A stretch of 64,000 nt of DNA from Pseudarthrobacter siccitolerans (GCF_001046895.1 NZ_CAQI01000053.1:1-64000), one strand, 5' to 3'. Shown: positions 15,763 through 25,527, numbered from the stretch's first letter. Made by a program: numbers and translations. Notes: generated from the sequence alone by a model not told the origin.

Positions 15763-17313
15763 ATGACGTCGATTTGGTTGGACAACCGGGAAGCATTCGC
15801 TTCGGATCCGTTCGAGCCGGGAGGCACCTACGACACCGTGGTGGCAGGGGCGGGGCTCACAGGCTTGGTCACGGCGTTGCTTCTGGCCCGGTCCGGACAG
15901 AACGTCCTGGTGCTGGAGGCGCGGTTCCCCGGTGCGGTAACTACCGGCAACACCACCGCCAAAGTGACGCTGCTTCAGGGCACTTTCCTGTCCCAGCTGG
16001 CCCGCCAGTACTCGCAGAAGCAGGTGCAGGCGTACGTGGACGGGAACCGCGAGGGCCAGGCCTGGCTTCTGCGGTACCTCGACGAGCACAGCGTGCCGTA
16101 CCAGACACGGGATGCCTATACCTATGCAGCTTCCGCGCAGGGGACCGAGAAACTCCGGGAGGAGGTCAGCGCCGCCACCACCGCCGGGCTGGATGTGGAA
16201 TACGTGCGCGACGCCGGCCTGCCCTTCCCCGTGCACGGCGCCATACGCCTTGCCGGCCAGGCGCAGATCCACCCTGTCGATGTGCTGGACACGCTGGTGG
16301 CCGACCTCCGCAGCCGCGGCGGATCCGTGGTGGGCGGGGTCCGGCTGCAGGACGTCACCGGCGGCCGCCCGGCCACTGTCCACACGGACCGCGGCACCGT
16401 CACCGCAAACAACGTGGTGCTCGCTACCGGCATCCCCGTCCTGGACCGCGGGTTGTACTTCGCCAAGCTCAAGCCCAGCCGGTCCTACGCGGCAGCATTG
16501 CAGCTGCAGGAGGACCAGGCCCCGCCCCCGGGCATGTACATTTCGGTGGAACAGCCCACCCATTCCTTGCGGGACTACGAGAAGGACAGCCGCCGGCTGT
16601 TGCTGGTGGGCGGGCACGGCCACCACGTGGGCCGGGCAAGGTCGGAAAAACACCACCTCGGCAGCCTCCTGGACTGGGCCGCCCAGCAGTACCCCGGCTC
16701 GCAAGTGACGCACACCTGGTCTGCGCAGGACTACATGGCCGTCAACCTGATGCCCTTCTTCGGCAAGCTGCCGCGGGGCAGAGGCCACGTCTACTTCGGC
16801 ACGGGCTACAACAAGTGGGGCATGACCAACGCCGTCGCCGCGTCCTTGGGGATTGCCGCGGACATCCTGGGCGGGCAGGTGCCCTGGGCGGACACCATCC
16901 ACCACCGCATCACGTCCCCCTCCGGCGCCTTCTCCGCCGTTTCCCTCAACGCCGGGGTGGCGGCCAAGCTGGCTTCCGGCTGGGGGCAGCTTGCCGCCGA
17001 AGGGCTCAAAACCGAAGGCGCCAAGGTGCTGAGGAAGGACAAGGACCAGCTGCCCGCACCGGCCGCCCCGGTTGTCCCGGACGAAGGGCAAGGGCAGGTG
17101 TACCGTGAGGGCAGCCGCCCGGTCGCCGCCTCCACCGTGGACGGAACCACCTGCAAGCTGTCCGCCGTCTGCACCCACCTGGGCGGCATCGTGCACTGGA
17201 ACGACAACGAAAAGACCTGGGACTGCCCGCTCCACGGCTCCCGCTTCACCAATGAGGGAGTGCTCCTGGAGGGCCCTGCCACCAGGAACCTTCCCGCTGC
17301 AGGGAAGGCTTGA
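15763..17313 (+). CDS. FAD-dependent oxidoreductase with C-terminal Rieske [2Fe-2S] domain
   Basis: This 516-aa protein joins a DAO/GlpO-type flavoprotein (FAD loop VVAGAGLTGLVTALLLARSG near 27-46; GTGYNKWGMTNA near 345) to a Rieske ferredoxin domain (about 430-516). The Rieske ligands are intact: C-T-H-L-G-G and C-P-L-H-G-S. This arrangement is typical of stress-associated FAD/Rieske proteins of firmicutes and actinobacteria, cytoplasmic enzymes with poorly defined substrates. The electrons could pass between flavin and iron-sulfur cluster in the same chain. ATG at 15763 has only a weak ribosome site. It is divergent from the DUF4383 gene. There is no sign of truncation. Confidence 0.88.
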   Translation: MTSIWLDNREAFASDPFEPGGTYDTVVAGAGLTGLVTALLLARSGQNVLVLEARFPGAVTTGNTTAKVTLLQGTFLSQLARQYSQKQVQAYVDGNREGQAWLLRYLDEHSVPYQTRDAYTYAASAQGTEKLREEVSAATTAGLDVEYVRDAGLPFPVHGAIRLAGQAQIHPVDVLDTLVADLRSRGGSVVGGVRLQDVTGGRPATVHTDRGTVTANNVVLATGIPVLDRGLYFAKLKPSRSYAAALQLQEDQAPPPGMYISVEQPTHSLRDYEKDSRRLLLVGGHGHHVGRARSEKHHLGSLLDWAAQQYPGSQVTHTWSAQDYMAVNLMPFFGKLPRGRGHVYFGTGYNKWGMTNAVAASLGIAADILGGQVPWADTIHHRITSPSGAFSAVSLNAGVAAKLASGWGQLAAEGLKTEGAKVLRKDKDQLPAPAAPVVPDEGQGQVYREGSRPVAASTVDGTTCKLSAVCTHLGGIVHWNDNEKTWDCPLHGSRFTNEGVLLEGPATRNLPAAGKA

Positions 17314-17381
17314 ACGGCCGCCCGCGCCAAGGCCAGCCCAAGCCCGGGTGGGCTGTCAGTGGGTTAGGGCATGATGGAGGC

Positions 17382-20300
17382 ATGCAGCAGGAACAGGGCT
17401 CCGCCCCGGGCGGGACGTCAGTCTCCACCACGGCCATGGGGCAGTTCAGCAGCCCCACGCGGGAGTGGTTCCTCGGTGCCTTTTCGGAGCCCACTCCCGC
17501 CCAGGACGGGGCGTGGCAGGCCATTTCGTCCGGCTCGCACGCCCTGGTGGTCGCACCCACCGGCTCGGGCAAAACCCTGGCTGCGTTCCTCTGGGCGCTG
17601 GACCGGCTGCTGGTGTCAGGATCCGCCGCGCCGGAAACCCCGGTTCCGGCGCCGGAGGCACCCGCCAAGGGAAGGCGTCCCCGGGCGCCCAAACGCAAAA
17701 CCCGTGTCCTGTACATTTCACCCCTGAAAGCGCTCGGCGTGGACGTGGAGCGGAACCTGCGCTCCCCGCTCATCGGCATCACCCAGACCGCCAAGCGGCT
17801 CGGGCTGCCCGCCCCGCTGATCACCGTGGGCGTCCGGTCCGGGGACACCACCACGGCGGACCGGCGCGCCCTGCTGAGCAATCCGCCGGACATCCTGATC
17901 ACCACGCCGGAATCACTGTTCCTGATGCTCACCTCCCGCGCCCGTGAAACGCTCACGGAGGTGGACACCATCATCATCGATGAAGTCCACGCGGTGGCCG
18001 GAACCAAGCGCGGCGCGCACCTGGCCGTCTCTCTGGAACGGCTGGATGCGCTGCTGCCCAAACCGGCACAGCGGATCGGGCTCTCCGCCACCGTTGAGCC
18101 CCGGGAACTGGTGGCCCAATTCCTGGCCGGCACCGCGCCGGTGGAAATCGTTGCCCCGCCGGCGAAGAAGAACTGGGACCTTACCGTTTCCGTCCCTGTC
18201 GAGGACATGTCAGACCTCCAGGGTGCTGCGGGGGCCTTCGATTCCGGTCCTGCGTCCGGGCTGCAGCCCCAGGCCTCCATCTGGCCGCACGTGGAGGAAA
18301 AGATCGTGGACCTGGTGCTGGCCAACCAGTCCACCATCGTTTTTGCCAACTCCCGCCGCCTGTCCGAAAGGCTCACGGCCCGGCTCAACGAAATCTACGC
18401 GGAACGGCAACTGGTGGCGGCCGGCGGCGGCTGGGACGATCCCGGGCCGCAGCAGGCCGGCGTTCCCGCCTCCACGGCCACTCCGGCGCACATGATGGCG
18501 CAGGCGGGAAGCTCGGCCGGTGCGGATCCGGTGCTGGCCCGCGCCCACCATGGTTCCGTCTCCAAGGACCAGCGGGCGCTGATCGAGGACGACCTCAAGT
18601 CCGGCCGGCTGCGCTGCGTTGTGGCCACCTCCTCACTGGAACTCGGCATCGACATGGGTGCCGTGGACCTGGTGGTGCAGGTGGAATCGCCGCCGTCCGT
18701 AGCCAGCGGGCTGCAGCGCGTGGGCCGCGCCGGCCACCAGGTAGGCGAAGTGTCCCAGGGTGTCCTCTTCCCGAAGCACCGGGCAGACCTGGTGCACACG
18801 GCCATCACCGTGGAGCGTATGCTGACGGGAAAAATCGAGCGGCTCAGCATTCCGGCCAACCCGCTGGACATCCTTGCCCAGCAGACCGTGGCCGCAACCG
18901 CCCTGGGCAGCATCGATGTTGAGGAGTGGTTCGCCACCGTCCGCCGTTCAGCCCCGTTCGCGTCCCTCCCCCGGTCAGCATTCGAGGCCACCCTGGACCT
19001 GCTGGCCGGCCGCTACCCGTCGGACGAGTTTGCCGAGCTGCGCCCCCGGATTATCTGGGACCGCAATGCGGGCACCATCGAAGGCAGGCCGGGGGCCCAA
19101 CGTTTGGCGGTCACCTCGGGCGGCACCATTCCGGACCGCGGCCTCTTCGGCGTCTACATCATTGGCACCGAGGTGGAGGGAACCGCATCCCCTTCAACCG
19201 ACGGTAAACCCGCGCCTGCGCCCAAGGGCGGCCGGCGGGTGGGCGAGCTGGACGAGGAGATGGTGTACGAATCACGTGTTGGCGACGTCTTCGCCCTGGG
19301 TGCCACCAGCTGGAAAATCGAGGACATCACCCATGACCGCGTGCTGGTCTCCCCCGCGTTCGGCCAGCCCGGAAAGCTGCCCTTCTGGAAAGGCGATTCC
19401 CTCGGCCGCCCCGTGGACCTGGGCCGCGCGCTGGGCGCGTTCGTCCGCGAACTGTCAGCGTCCGACGCCGGGCCTGCCACCGAGCGCTGCAAGGCCAGTG
19501 GCCTGGACGACTTCGCTGCCAACAACCTCATCCAATACCTCAGCGAGCAGAAATTGGCCACCGAGGTGGTCCCCAACGACACCACGCTGGTGGTGGAACG
19601 GTTCCACGACGAACTGGGCGACTGGCGGGTAATCCTGCACAGCCCCTTCGGCATGCCCGTCCACGCGCCCTGGGCGCTGGCGGTGGGCCAGCGGCTGCAC
19701 CAGCGGTACGGCATGGACGGCTCGGCCATGGCGGCCGACGACGGCATCGTGCTGCGGGTGCCCATGATGGAGGACGAGCCGCCCGGCGCCGAACTGTTCC
19801 TGTTCGATCCGGAGGAACTGGAGCAGATCGTCACGGCGGAAGTGGGCGGCAGTGCGCTGTTCGCCTCCCGCTTCCGTGAGTGCGCGGCTCGCGCCTTGCT
19901 GCTGCCGCGGCAGACTCCCGGCAAGCGGCAGCCGCTGTGGCAGCAGCGGCAGAGGTCCGCCCAGTTGCTGGACGTGGCCCGGAAGTACCCCACGTTCCCC
20001 ATCGTGCTGGAAACGGTGCGGGAATGCCTGCAGGACGTCTACGATCTGCCCGCGCTGAAGGACATTGCGGCGTCCGTGGAGCGGCGCGAGCTGCGGATCG
20101 TGCAGACCACCACCTCGCAGCCCTCACCGTTCGCCAAGTCCCTCCTGTTCGGATACGTTGCCCAGTTCCTGTACGAGGGTGATTCACCGCTCGCGGAGCG
20201 GCGGGCTGCGGCGCTGGCCCTGGACTCCACGCTCCTGAACGAGCTGCTGGGCCGGGTTGAACTGCGGGAGCTGCTGGACGCGAAGGTCATCGAGGCCACC

Positions 20301-22412
20301 GAGCGGGAGCTGCAGCGCCTGGCGCCGGACCGGCGTGCACGCGGGCTTGAGGGCGTGGCGGACCTGCTGCGGCTCCTCGGACCGCTGGCACCGGAGGAAG
20401 CCGCCGCGAGGCTGGAGCCGCCGGTGGGTGAGCCGGTCGAAACCGGGCCCGCCGAAACCCTGGTGGGTGAGCCGGTCGAACCCGGGCCCGCCGACATGGC
20501 TGAGCCCGTCGATACCATCCATGCCGGCACCGAAACAGCCACCGCCCATCTGGTGGCGCTGCAGCGGGCCAACCGCGCCATCAAGGTGAACATTGGCGGC
20601 GTGGAACGGTACGCGGCGGTTGAGGATGCCGCCCGCCTTCGTGATGCTATCGGCGTGCCCCTGCCCATGGGGGTCCCGCTGGCGTTCATCGAGCCCGTGG
20701 CTGATCCTTTGGGCGACCTGGTCTCCCGGTACGCCCGGACGCGCGGACCTTTCACGGCGTCCGAAGCGGCAGCACGCCTGGGCCTGGGGGTGGCCGTGGT
20801 AACCACCGCCTTGAAACGCCTCGCTGCGGACGGCCGGGTGGTGGAAGGCGAATTCCGGCCGCACGCCGTCGAAACAGCGGCACCCGACGTACCGGCCGTG
20901 GATGCACCAGCACCTGAGGCAGAGCAACCGGCCGCTCCAACCCCGGAAGCCCAGAGCCACCTCCCCGTCAGTGAATGGTGTGATGCGGAGGTGCTCCGCA
21001 AGCTGCGGCGGCGGTCGCTGGCTGCGCTCCGCGCCGAAGTGGAACCGGTGGACGCATCCGCCTATGGCCGGTTCCTGCCGGCCTGGCAGCACGTCCGGAC
21101 CCCCGGCGGCGGCCGCGGCCAGCCGTCGCTGCGGGGACTGGACGGCATCGTTACCGCCATTGACCAGCTCTCCGGAGTGCCCGTTCCGGCCTCCGCCTGG
21201 GAACCCCTGGTCCTGGCCAGCCGCGTGTCCAACTACCAGCCCGCCATGCTCGACGAGCTGATGGCCGCCGGCGAGGTGCTCTGGTCCGGGGCGGGAGCCC
21301 TGCCGGGGAATGACGGCTGGATCAGCCTTCATCTGGCCGACTCGGCGGAGCTCACCCTGAATCCGGCCATCGATTACGAACCTGGCGACGCCCAGCTGCG
21401 CCTCCTGGAGCACCTGCGCACCAACGGCGGCGGTTACTTCTTCCGGCAACTGACGGACGTGGCCGGTGGCATGGACTCCGTCCTCAGCGATCAGGAAGTG
21501 GTGACTGCCCTGTGGGACCTGGCATGGGCGGGCCGGATCACCGGTGACACGTTCTCGCCGGTCCGGGCACTGATCGCCGGGGGCCACACCGCCCACCGGC
21601 AGGTTGCCCGCGCACCGCGTGCGCGGGCCCCGCGCCTGAGCCGGCTGGGCCGTTCCCATGGGACGGGACTGATGGGTTCTGCCGGTCCGGGCAGCGGCCG
21701 GTATGGCGGGACCACGGCAGCAGCAGCCACGCCTCCCATGGCGGCAGGCCGCTGGTCCGCACTTCCGCAGCCGGAGCTGGACGCCACGATCCACGCCCGC
21801 GCCACCGCTGAGCTTTTGCTGGACCGCTACGGTGTGGTCACCCGTGGTTCGGTGATGGCGGAACAGATCCTGGGCGGTTTCGGCCTGATGTACAAAGTCC
21901 TGGCCCGGCTGGAGGAAGCCGGTCGCTGCCGTCGCGGCTACTTCATCGAACACCTGGGCGCGGCCCAGTTCGCCGTTCCTGCCACGGTGGACCGGCTGCG
22001 GTCGTATTCGGAGGACACCCAGCTCGCCAAGCCGGAACCTGTTGCCCTCGCCCTGGCTGCCACCGATCCTGCCAACCCGTACGGCGCCGCCCTTCCGTGG
22101 CCCGCCCAGCACGACGACGCCGGAACCGGGCACCGGCCCGGGCGGAAGGCCGGTGCCCTGGTGGTGCTGGTGGACGGGGCACTGGTCCTCTATGTGGAAC
22201 GGGGCGGCAAAACCCTGCTTGCCTTCAGCGACGACGAGGGCATCCTGGCCGCAGCGGGTTCCGCCCTGGCGGGCGTGGTGACGCGCGGCGCCGTGGACAA
22301 GTTGATCATGGAGAAAGTGAACGGCCACGAGATCCTGGATACGCCGGTCGCCGCCGCCCTCAGCGCCGCGGGCGCCTACTCCACACCCAAAGGATTGAGG
22401 ATCCGTGCCTGA
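17382..22412 (+). CDS. lhr: Large ATP-dependent helicase Lhr
   Basis: This 1676-aa protein is a full-length bacterial Lhr, a 3'-5' SF2 DNA/RNA helicase linked to DNA repair. Walker A APTGSGKT is near residue 58, the DEVH box near 197, and motif VI near QRVGRAGH. The first half is followed by the Lhr-type winged-helix region and the long C-terminal domain found only in large Lhr proteins. An Ala/Pro/Val-rich linker around residues 1014-1044 contains tandem GEPVE units. ATG 17382 is chosen; a TTG 72 nt upstream and later ATGs are alternatives. It overlaps the following nei-type gene by 8 nt, which matches the known association of Lhr with repair nucleases. Confidence 0.93.
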   Translation: MQQEQGSAPGGTSVSTTAMGQFSSPTREWFLGAFSEPTPAQDGAWQAISSGSHALVVAPTGSGKTLAAFLWALDRLLVSGSAAPETPVPAPEAPAKGRRPRAPKRKTRVLYISPLKALGVDVERNLRSPLIGITQTAKRLGLPAPLITVGVRSGDTTTADRRALLSNPPDILITTPESLFLMLTSRARETLTEVDTIIIDEVHAVAGTKRGAHLAVSLERLDALLPKPAQRIGLSATVEPRELVAQFLAGTAPVEIVAPPAKKNWDLTVSVPVEDMSDLQGAAGAFDSGPASGLQPQASIWPHVEEKIVDLVLANQSTIVFANSRRLSERLTARLNEIYAERQLVAAGGGWDDPGPQQAGVPASTATPAHMMAQAGSSAGADPVLARAHHGSVSKDQRALIEDDLKSGRLRCVVATSSLELGIDMGAVDLVVQVESPPSVASGLQRVGRAGHQVGEVSQGVLFPKHRADLVHTAITVERMLTGKIERLSIPANPLDILAQQTVAATALGSIDVEEWFATVRRSAPFASLPRSAFEATLDLLAGRYPSDEFAELRPRIIWDRNAGTIEGRPGAQRLAVTSGGTIPDRGLFGVYIIGTEVEGTASPSTDGKPAPAPKGGRRVGELDEEMVYESRVGDVFALGATSWKIEDITHDRVLVSPAFGQPGKLPFWKGDSLGRPVDLGRALGAFVRELSASDAGPATERCKASGLDDFAANNLIQYLSEQKLATEVVPNDTTLVVERFHDELGDWRVILHSPFGMPVHAPWALAVGQRLHQRYGMDGSAMAADDGIVLRVPMMEDEPPGAELFLFDPEELEQIVTAEVGGSALFASRFRECAARALLLPRQTPGKRQPLWQQRQRSAQLLDVARKYPTFPIVLETVRECLQDVYDLPALKDIAASVERRELRIVQTTTSQPSPFAKSLLFGYVAQFLYEGDSPLAERRAAALALDSTLLNELLGRVELRELLDAKVIEATERELQRLAPDRRARGLEGVADLLRLLGPLAPEEAAARLEPPVGEPVETGPAETLVGEPVEPGPADMAEPVDTIHAGTETATAHLVALQRANRAIKVNIGGVERYAAVEDAARLRDAIGVPLPMGVPLAFIEPVADPLGDLVSRYARTRGPFTASEAAARLGLGVAVVTTALKRLAADGRVVEGEFRPHAVETAAPDVPAVDAPAPEAEQPAAPTPEAQSHLPVSEWCDAEVLRKLRRRSLAALRAEVEPVDASAYGRFLPAWQHVRTPGGGRGQPSLRGLDGIVTAIDQLSGVPVPASAWEPLVLASRVSNYQPAMLDELMAAGEVLWSGAGALPGNDGWISLHLADSAELTLNPAIDYEPGDAQLRLLEHLRTNGGGYFFRQLTDVAGGMDSVLSDQEVVTALWDLAWAGRITGDTFSPVRALIAGGHTAHRQVARAPRARAPRLSRLGRSHGTGLMGSAGPGSGRYGGTTAAAATPPMAAGRWSALPQPELDATIHARATAELLLDRYGVVTRGSVMAEQILGGFGLMYKVLARLEEAGRCRRGYFIEHLGAAQFAVPATVDRLRSYSEDTQLAKPEPVALALAATDPANPYGAALPWPAQHDDAGTGHRPGRKAGALVVLVDGALVLYVERGGKTLLAFSDDEGILAAAGSALAGVVTRGAVDKLIMEKVNGHEILDTPVAAALSAAGAYSTPKGLRIRA
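20423..20512 (+). repeat. In-frame TGAGCCGGTCGAA repeats within lhr
   Basis: Two near-identical units begin at 20423 and 20462 (39-bp period, 13 codons), and a diverged third TGAGCCCGTCGA starts at 20501. They encode GEPVET/GEPVEP/AEPVDT in the linker before the C-terminal half. The core is the same string as in the intergenic copies near 1213 and 42201. Confidence 0.75.
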
Positions 22413-23235
22413 GGGGGATTCCGTCTGGCGGGCGGCCAACCAGCTGCATCAGGCCCTGGCCGGGCAGAAGCTGATTGCCTCGGACTTCCGTGTTCCCCGC
22501 TTCGCCACCCTGAACCTTGCCGGCTGGACCGTGGCCGAAGTGGTCCCCCGCGGCAAGCACCTGCTGATGCGGGTGGTGGGGCCGGAGGACAAAAAGCTCA
22601 CCATCCACTCACACCTGAAAATGGAGGGCACCTGGCAGGTTTATCCGCCGGGCGGCAGGTGGCGGAAACCGGGCTATACCGCCCGCTGCGTGCTGCGCAC
22701 CCCGGTAGCGGACGCCATCGGCTTTTCCCTGGGGATCGTTGAGGTCGTGGCCACGGCAGACGAAGACTCCATTGTCGGGTTCCTCGGCCCGGACCTGCTG
22801 GGCCCGGACTGGGACCTGGACGAAGCGGAGCGGCGGGTCCGGGCGGCCCCGGACGTCCCCATCGGGGTGGCACTCCTGGACCAGCGAAACCTGGCCGGGG
22901 TCGGCAACATCTACCGCTGCGAAACCTGCTTCCTGTCCGGCGTACATCCGGCGTCGCCCGTTTCCGCCGTGGAGGATGTCCGCACCCTGATGACCGACGC
23001 CAAGCAGCTGCTCGAAGTCAACCTGGGCCCGGGCCGCCGCGTCACTATCCTCAACCCCAAAGGGATGCCGGTGGGCAGGATGGCCGGGCGCCCGGGCTAC
23101 TGGGTTTACCGCAGGGAGCACCAGCCCTGCCTCAAGTGCGGCACACCCATCCGGCGCGGCACCCTCGGCAAGCCCAACGGCGAGGAGGAACGGGACATCT
23201 ACTTCTGCCCGCACTGCCAGCCGTTGCCAGGCTAA
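22405..23235 (+). CDS. nei: Endonuclease VIII-type DNA glycosylase (Fpg/Nei family)
   Basis: This 276-aa bifunctional glycosylase/AP lyase removes oxidised bases. After the GTG start the chain reads MPEGDSVW: catalytic Pro2 and Glu3 are present. The helix-two-turn-helix LLDQRNLAGVGNIYRCE and a C-terminal zinc finger (CLKCG ... YFCPHC) complete the family pattern. PEGD, rather than Fpg's PELPE, points to the Nei branch, as in mycobacterial Nei2. It overlaps lhr by 8 nt and is probably cotranscribed, giving a helicase-glycosylase repair operon. It ends convergently, overlapping the yczE-type gene by 4 nt. Confidence 0.92.
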   Translation: MPEGDSVWRAANQLHQALAGQKLIASDFRVPRFATLNLAGWTVAEVVPRGKHLLMRVVGPEDKKLTIHSHLKMEGTWQVYPPGGRWRKPGYTARCVLRTPVADAIGFSLGIVEVVATADEDSIVGFLGPDLLGPDWDLDEAERRVRAAPDVPIGVALLDQRNLAGVGNIYRCETCFLSGVHPASPVSAVEDVRTLMTDAKQLLEVNLGPGRRVTILNPKGMPVGRMAGRPGYWVYRREHQPCLKCGTPIRRGTLGKPNGEEERDIYFCPHCQPLPG

Positions 23236-23912
23236 GCCCCGCTCTTGGCAGTCGAAGCAGCGCCGGCGGCAGCGGGCTTGCGCTCCCGCGCGTCGGGGTC
23301 AGCATCGGGGTCAGCGTCGGCATCGGCGGGCAGGGCCGCGGGCACCATAAACAACGGGAGCAGCAACTGGACCAGCGGGCCAATGGCCAGGGCGTAAATA
23401 ACGGTGCCCACCCCCACGGACCCGCCCAGGAGCCAGCCTGCCCCGAGCACCACAACCTCAATCAGGGTCCGGGAAACCCTCACAGACCACCCGGTCCGCC
23501 GGGCCAGCCCGGTCATCAGTCCGTCCCGGGCACCGGGACCGAACCGGGCGCCGATGTAGCAGGCGGAGGCGATTCCGTTGAGCAGGACGGCGCCCGCCAG
23601 CATGCCGATCTGGCCGCCCAGGTGCGAGAACATCGGGATCAGGGCGAGGCCGATGTCCGCGAAGACGCCCACCAGCACGGCGTTGCACAGTGTACCGAAC
23701 CCTGGCCGCTGCCGCAGCGGGATCCACAGGAGCAGCACCAGGAAGCTGACGATAATCACCACCACGCCGATGCTGAGCCCGGTCCTGCCGGCCACACCCT
23801 GGTGGAAGACATCCCACGGGTCCAGGCCGAGTCCGGCGCGGATAAACAGCGCAAGGGAAATGCCGTACATGGCGAGGCCGATAAAGAGCTGGACGAGTCT
23901 GCGGGTCAACAT
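23232..23912 (-). CDS. YczE/YitT-family membrane protein
   Basis: This 226-aa integral membrane protein has about five to six helices, with family signatures GLGLDPWDVFHQG near residue 30 and FGPGARDGLMTGLARRTG near 125. The C-terminus after about residue 195 is a soluble Asp/Ala-rich tail with repeated DADPD units. YczE proteins are thought to be small-molecule transporters, and in many genomes they are divergent from a MocR-type regulator. That arrangement is present here, with a 61-bp shared control region carrying ACTGGC boxes. The substrate is unknown. Its 3' end overlaps the nei-type gene on the other strand by 4 nt. Confidence 0.85.
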   Translation of the reverse strand: MLTRRLVQLFIGLAMYGISLALFIRAGLGLDPWDVFHQGVAGRTGLSIGVVVIIVSFLVLLLWIPLRQRPGFGTLCNAVLVGVFADIGLALIPMFSHLGGQIGMLAGAVLLNGIASACYIGARFGPGARDGLMTGLARRTGWSVRVSRTLIEVVVLGAGWLLGGSVGVGTVIYALAIGPLVQLLLPLFMVPAALPADADADPDADPDARERKPAAAGAASTAKSGA

Positions 23913-23932
23913 GCGCTTAACTCTGCCGGAGA

Positions 23933-23970
23933 ACTGGCCTTGAAATACATAGCCAGTTTGAGATACTGGC
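23933..23970. promoter_or_regulatory. MocR operator boxes and leaderless promoter
   Basis: Three 6-bp boxes lie in the 61-bp divergent gap: ACTGGC (23933-23938), GCCAGT (23952-23957) and ACTGGC (23965-23970). Boxes 2 and 3 form a dyad. A plus-strand promoter TTGAAA (23940-23945), 16 nt, GATACT (23962-23967) would start RNA at or beside the ATG at 23974, so the regulator message is probably leaderless and autoregulated. Confidence 0.72.
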
Positions 23971-23973
23971 CTG

Positions 23974-25527
23974 ATGTCCCCGCTTACCGCTTCAGCCCTT
24001 GCCCGCCTCCTGGGCGCGTGGAACCTGGGCGCCTCGCCCGCCTACCGCGAGCTGGCCGACGTCGTACGCCTGCTGGTGCTGGACGGCAGGGTGGCGCTGG
24101 ATACCGCACTGCCCAGTGAGCGTGCCCTGGCCGAAGCCCTGGCCGTCAGCCGGACCACCGTCACGGCGGCCTACGGCCTGCTCCGCGACCAGGGATTCCT
24201 CAGCAGCGGACAGGGCAGCAGGAGCCGGACCAGGATTCCGCGCCCGACGGCGGCAGGCATCACAGCGCTCAGCGGACCGCTGCCCGGTGGTTTGGATCCG
24301 GCAGGAACAGGACTTGCGGCTGCGGGGCTGGAACCGGGACTCGCCGCGCCCGGCCTGGCAGCACCGGCGGGACTGATCGACCTCGCGTATTCGTCGCTGC
24401 CGGCCAGCGGTGAACTCGTACACCGGGCGTTTGCCGCGGCCCTCACCGAGCTTCCCGCCCTGCTCCCCGGCTTCGGGTACGACGCGATGGGCTTGCTGCC
24501 CCTGCGGGAAGCGGTGGCAGCACGCTACTCAGCAGCCGGTGTACCCACCACGGCGGACCAGGTCCTGGTGACGTCCGGGGCACAGCACGCCCTGAACATC
24601 GTCCTCCGGGCCCTCACCGGCCGGCATGACAAGGTGCTGGTGGAGCACCCGAGCTACCCCAACGCCCTGGACGCGATCCGCGCGGCGGGTTGCCGTGCGG
24701 TTCCGGTGGCTTTCGCGGCGCCCGTCGTCACCAAACCGGAGGGCCGGACAACCGTTACCTGGGACCTGCCCGGACTCCAGGCCGCACTGGCGCAGCAGCG
24801 GCCCAAGCTGGCGTATCTGGTGCCGGACTTCCACAACCCGACGGGCCAGCTGATGCCCGACCTCCAGCGCCGCCAGCTGGTCCGGGCTGCCGCGGCGGCC
24901 GGGACCATCCTGGTGGCGGACGAGACCCTGCGGGAGCTGAATCTCGACGGCGCCGGCACCACCCCCATGGCTGCGTTCAGTCCCTCGGTGGTCACCATCG
25001 GCACGCTCAGCAAGTCCCACTGGGGCGGCCTGCGCACGGGGTGGATCCGCGCTTCGCAGGAGCTGGTCCAACAGTTCGCGGCGGCCCGGACGTCCCTGGA
25101 TCTTGGCGGGCCGGTGATGGAACAACTGGCCGCCGCGCATCTGGTCCGGGCCATGGACGAGCCGCTCCACGCACGGCTTGCCGCCCTCCGGGACAACCGG
25201 GAAGCCCTGCTGGAACTCCTCGCCGGACACTTGCCGGAATGGGAAACGCTCTACCCCTCCGGCGGTTTGTCCGCGTGGTGCAAACTTCCGGCACCCATCA
25301 GCACTGCCCTGACGGTCATCGCCCCGGACTTTGGCATCCGGCTGGCGGCAGGGCCGCGGTTCGGGGTTGGCGGCGCGTTCGAACGCTACCTCCGGGTGCC
25401 GTTCACCCTGCCCCCGGAAAAGCTGGAAACCGCGGTCCTGGCGCTGCGGTCAGCCCAGGACAGGCTGGATGCTGCCCCACAGCTGCGGCGGAGCCTCAAG
25501 AACGCGCCCGCTGTTGCTATTGCCTGA
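23974..25527 (+). CDS. MocR-type regulator (GntR helix-turn-helix fused to an aminotransferase domain)
   Basis: This 517-aa protein has an N-terminal winged helix (LPSERALAEALAVSRTTVTAAYGLLRDQGFL, about 45-75) joined by a Gly/Ala-rich linker to a fold-type I aminotransferase domain. That domain contains the PLP-lysine segment LSKSHWGGLRTGWI. MocR proteins use bound PLP to sense amines or vitamin B6 and rarely catalyse. Its pairing with a divergent YczE protein places it in the YczR-like subgroup. ATG at 23974 has no Shine-Dalgarno and sits 3 bp after an operator box, so a leaderless transcript is likely. The 3' end overlaps the DUF4188 gene by 11 nt. Confidence 0.9.
   Translation: MSPLTASALARLLGAWNLGASPAYRELADVVRLLVLDGRVALDTALPSERALAEALAVSRTTVTAAYGLLRDQGFLSSGQGSRSRTRIPRPTAAGITALSGPLPGGLDPAGTGLAAAGLEPGLAAPGLAAPAGLIDLAYSSLPASGELVHRAFAAALTELPALLPGFGYDAMGLLPLREAVAARYSAAGVPTTADQVLVTSGAQHALNIVLRALTGRHDKVLVEHPSYPNALDAIRAAGCRAVPVAFAAPVVTKPEGRTTVTWDLPGLQAALAQQRPKLAYLVPDFHNPTGQLMPDLQRRQLVRAAAAAGTILVADETLRELNLDGAGTTPMAAFSPSVVTIGTLSKSHWGGLRTGWIRASQELVQQFAAARTSLDLGGPVMEQLAAAHLVRAMDEPLHARLAALRDNREALLELLAGHLPEWETLYPSGGLSAWCKLPAPISTALTVIAPDFGIRLAAGPRFGVGGAFERYLRVPFTLPPEKLETAVLALRSAQDRLDAAPQLRRSLKNAPAVAIA

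Noticed and set aside
20184..22439. Minus-strand open frame of 751 codons
   Set aside because: Lies opposite the C-terminal half of lhr; no motifs and biased composition.
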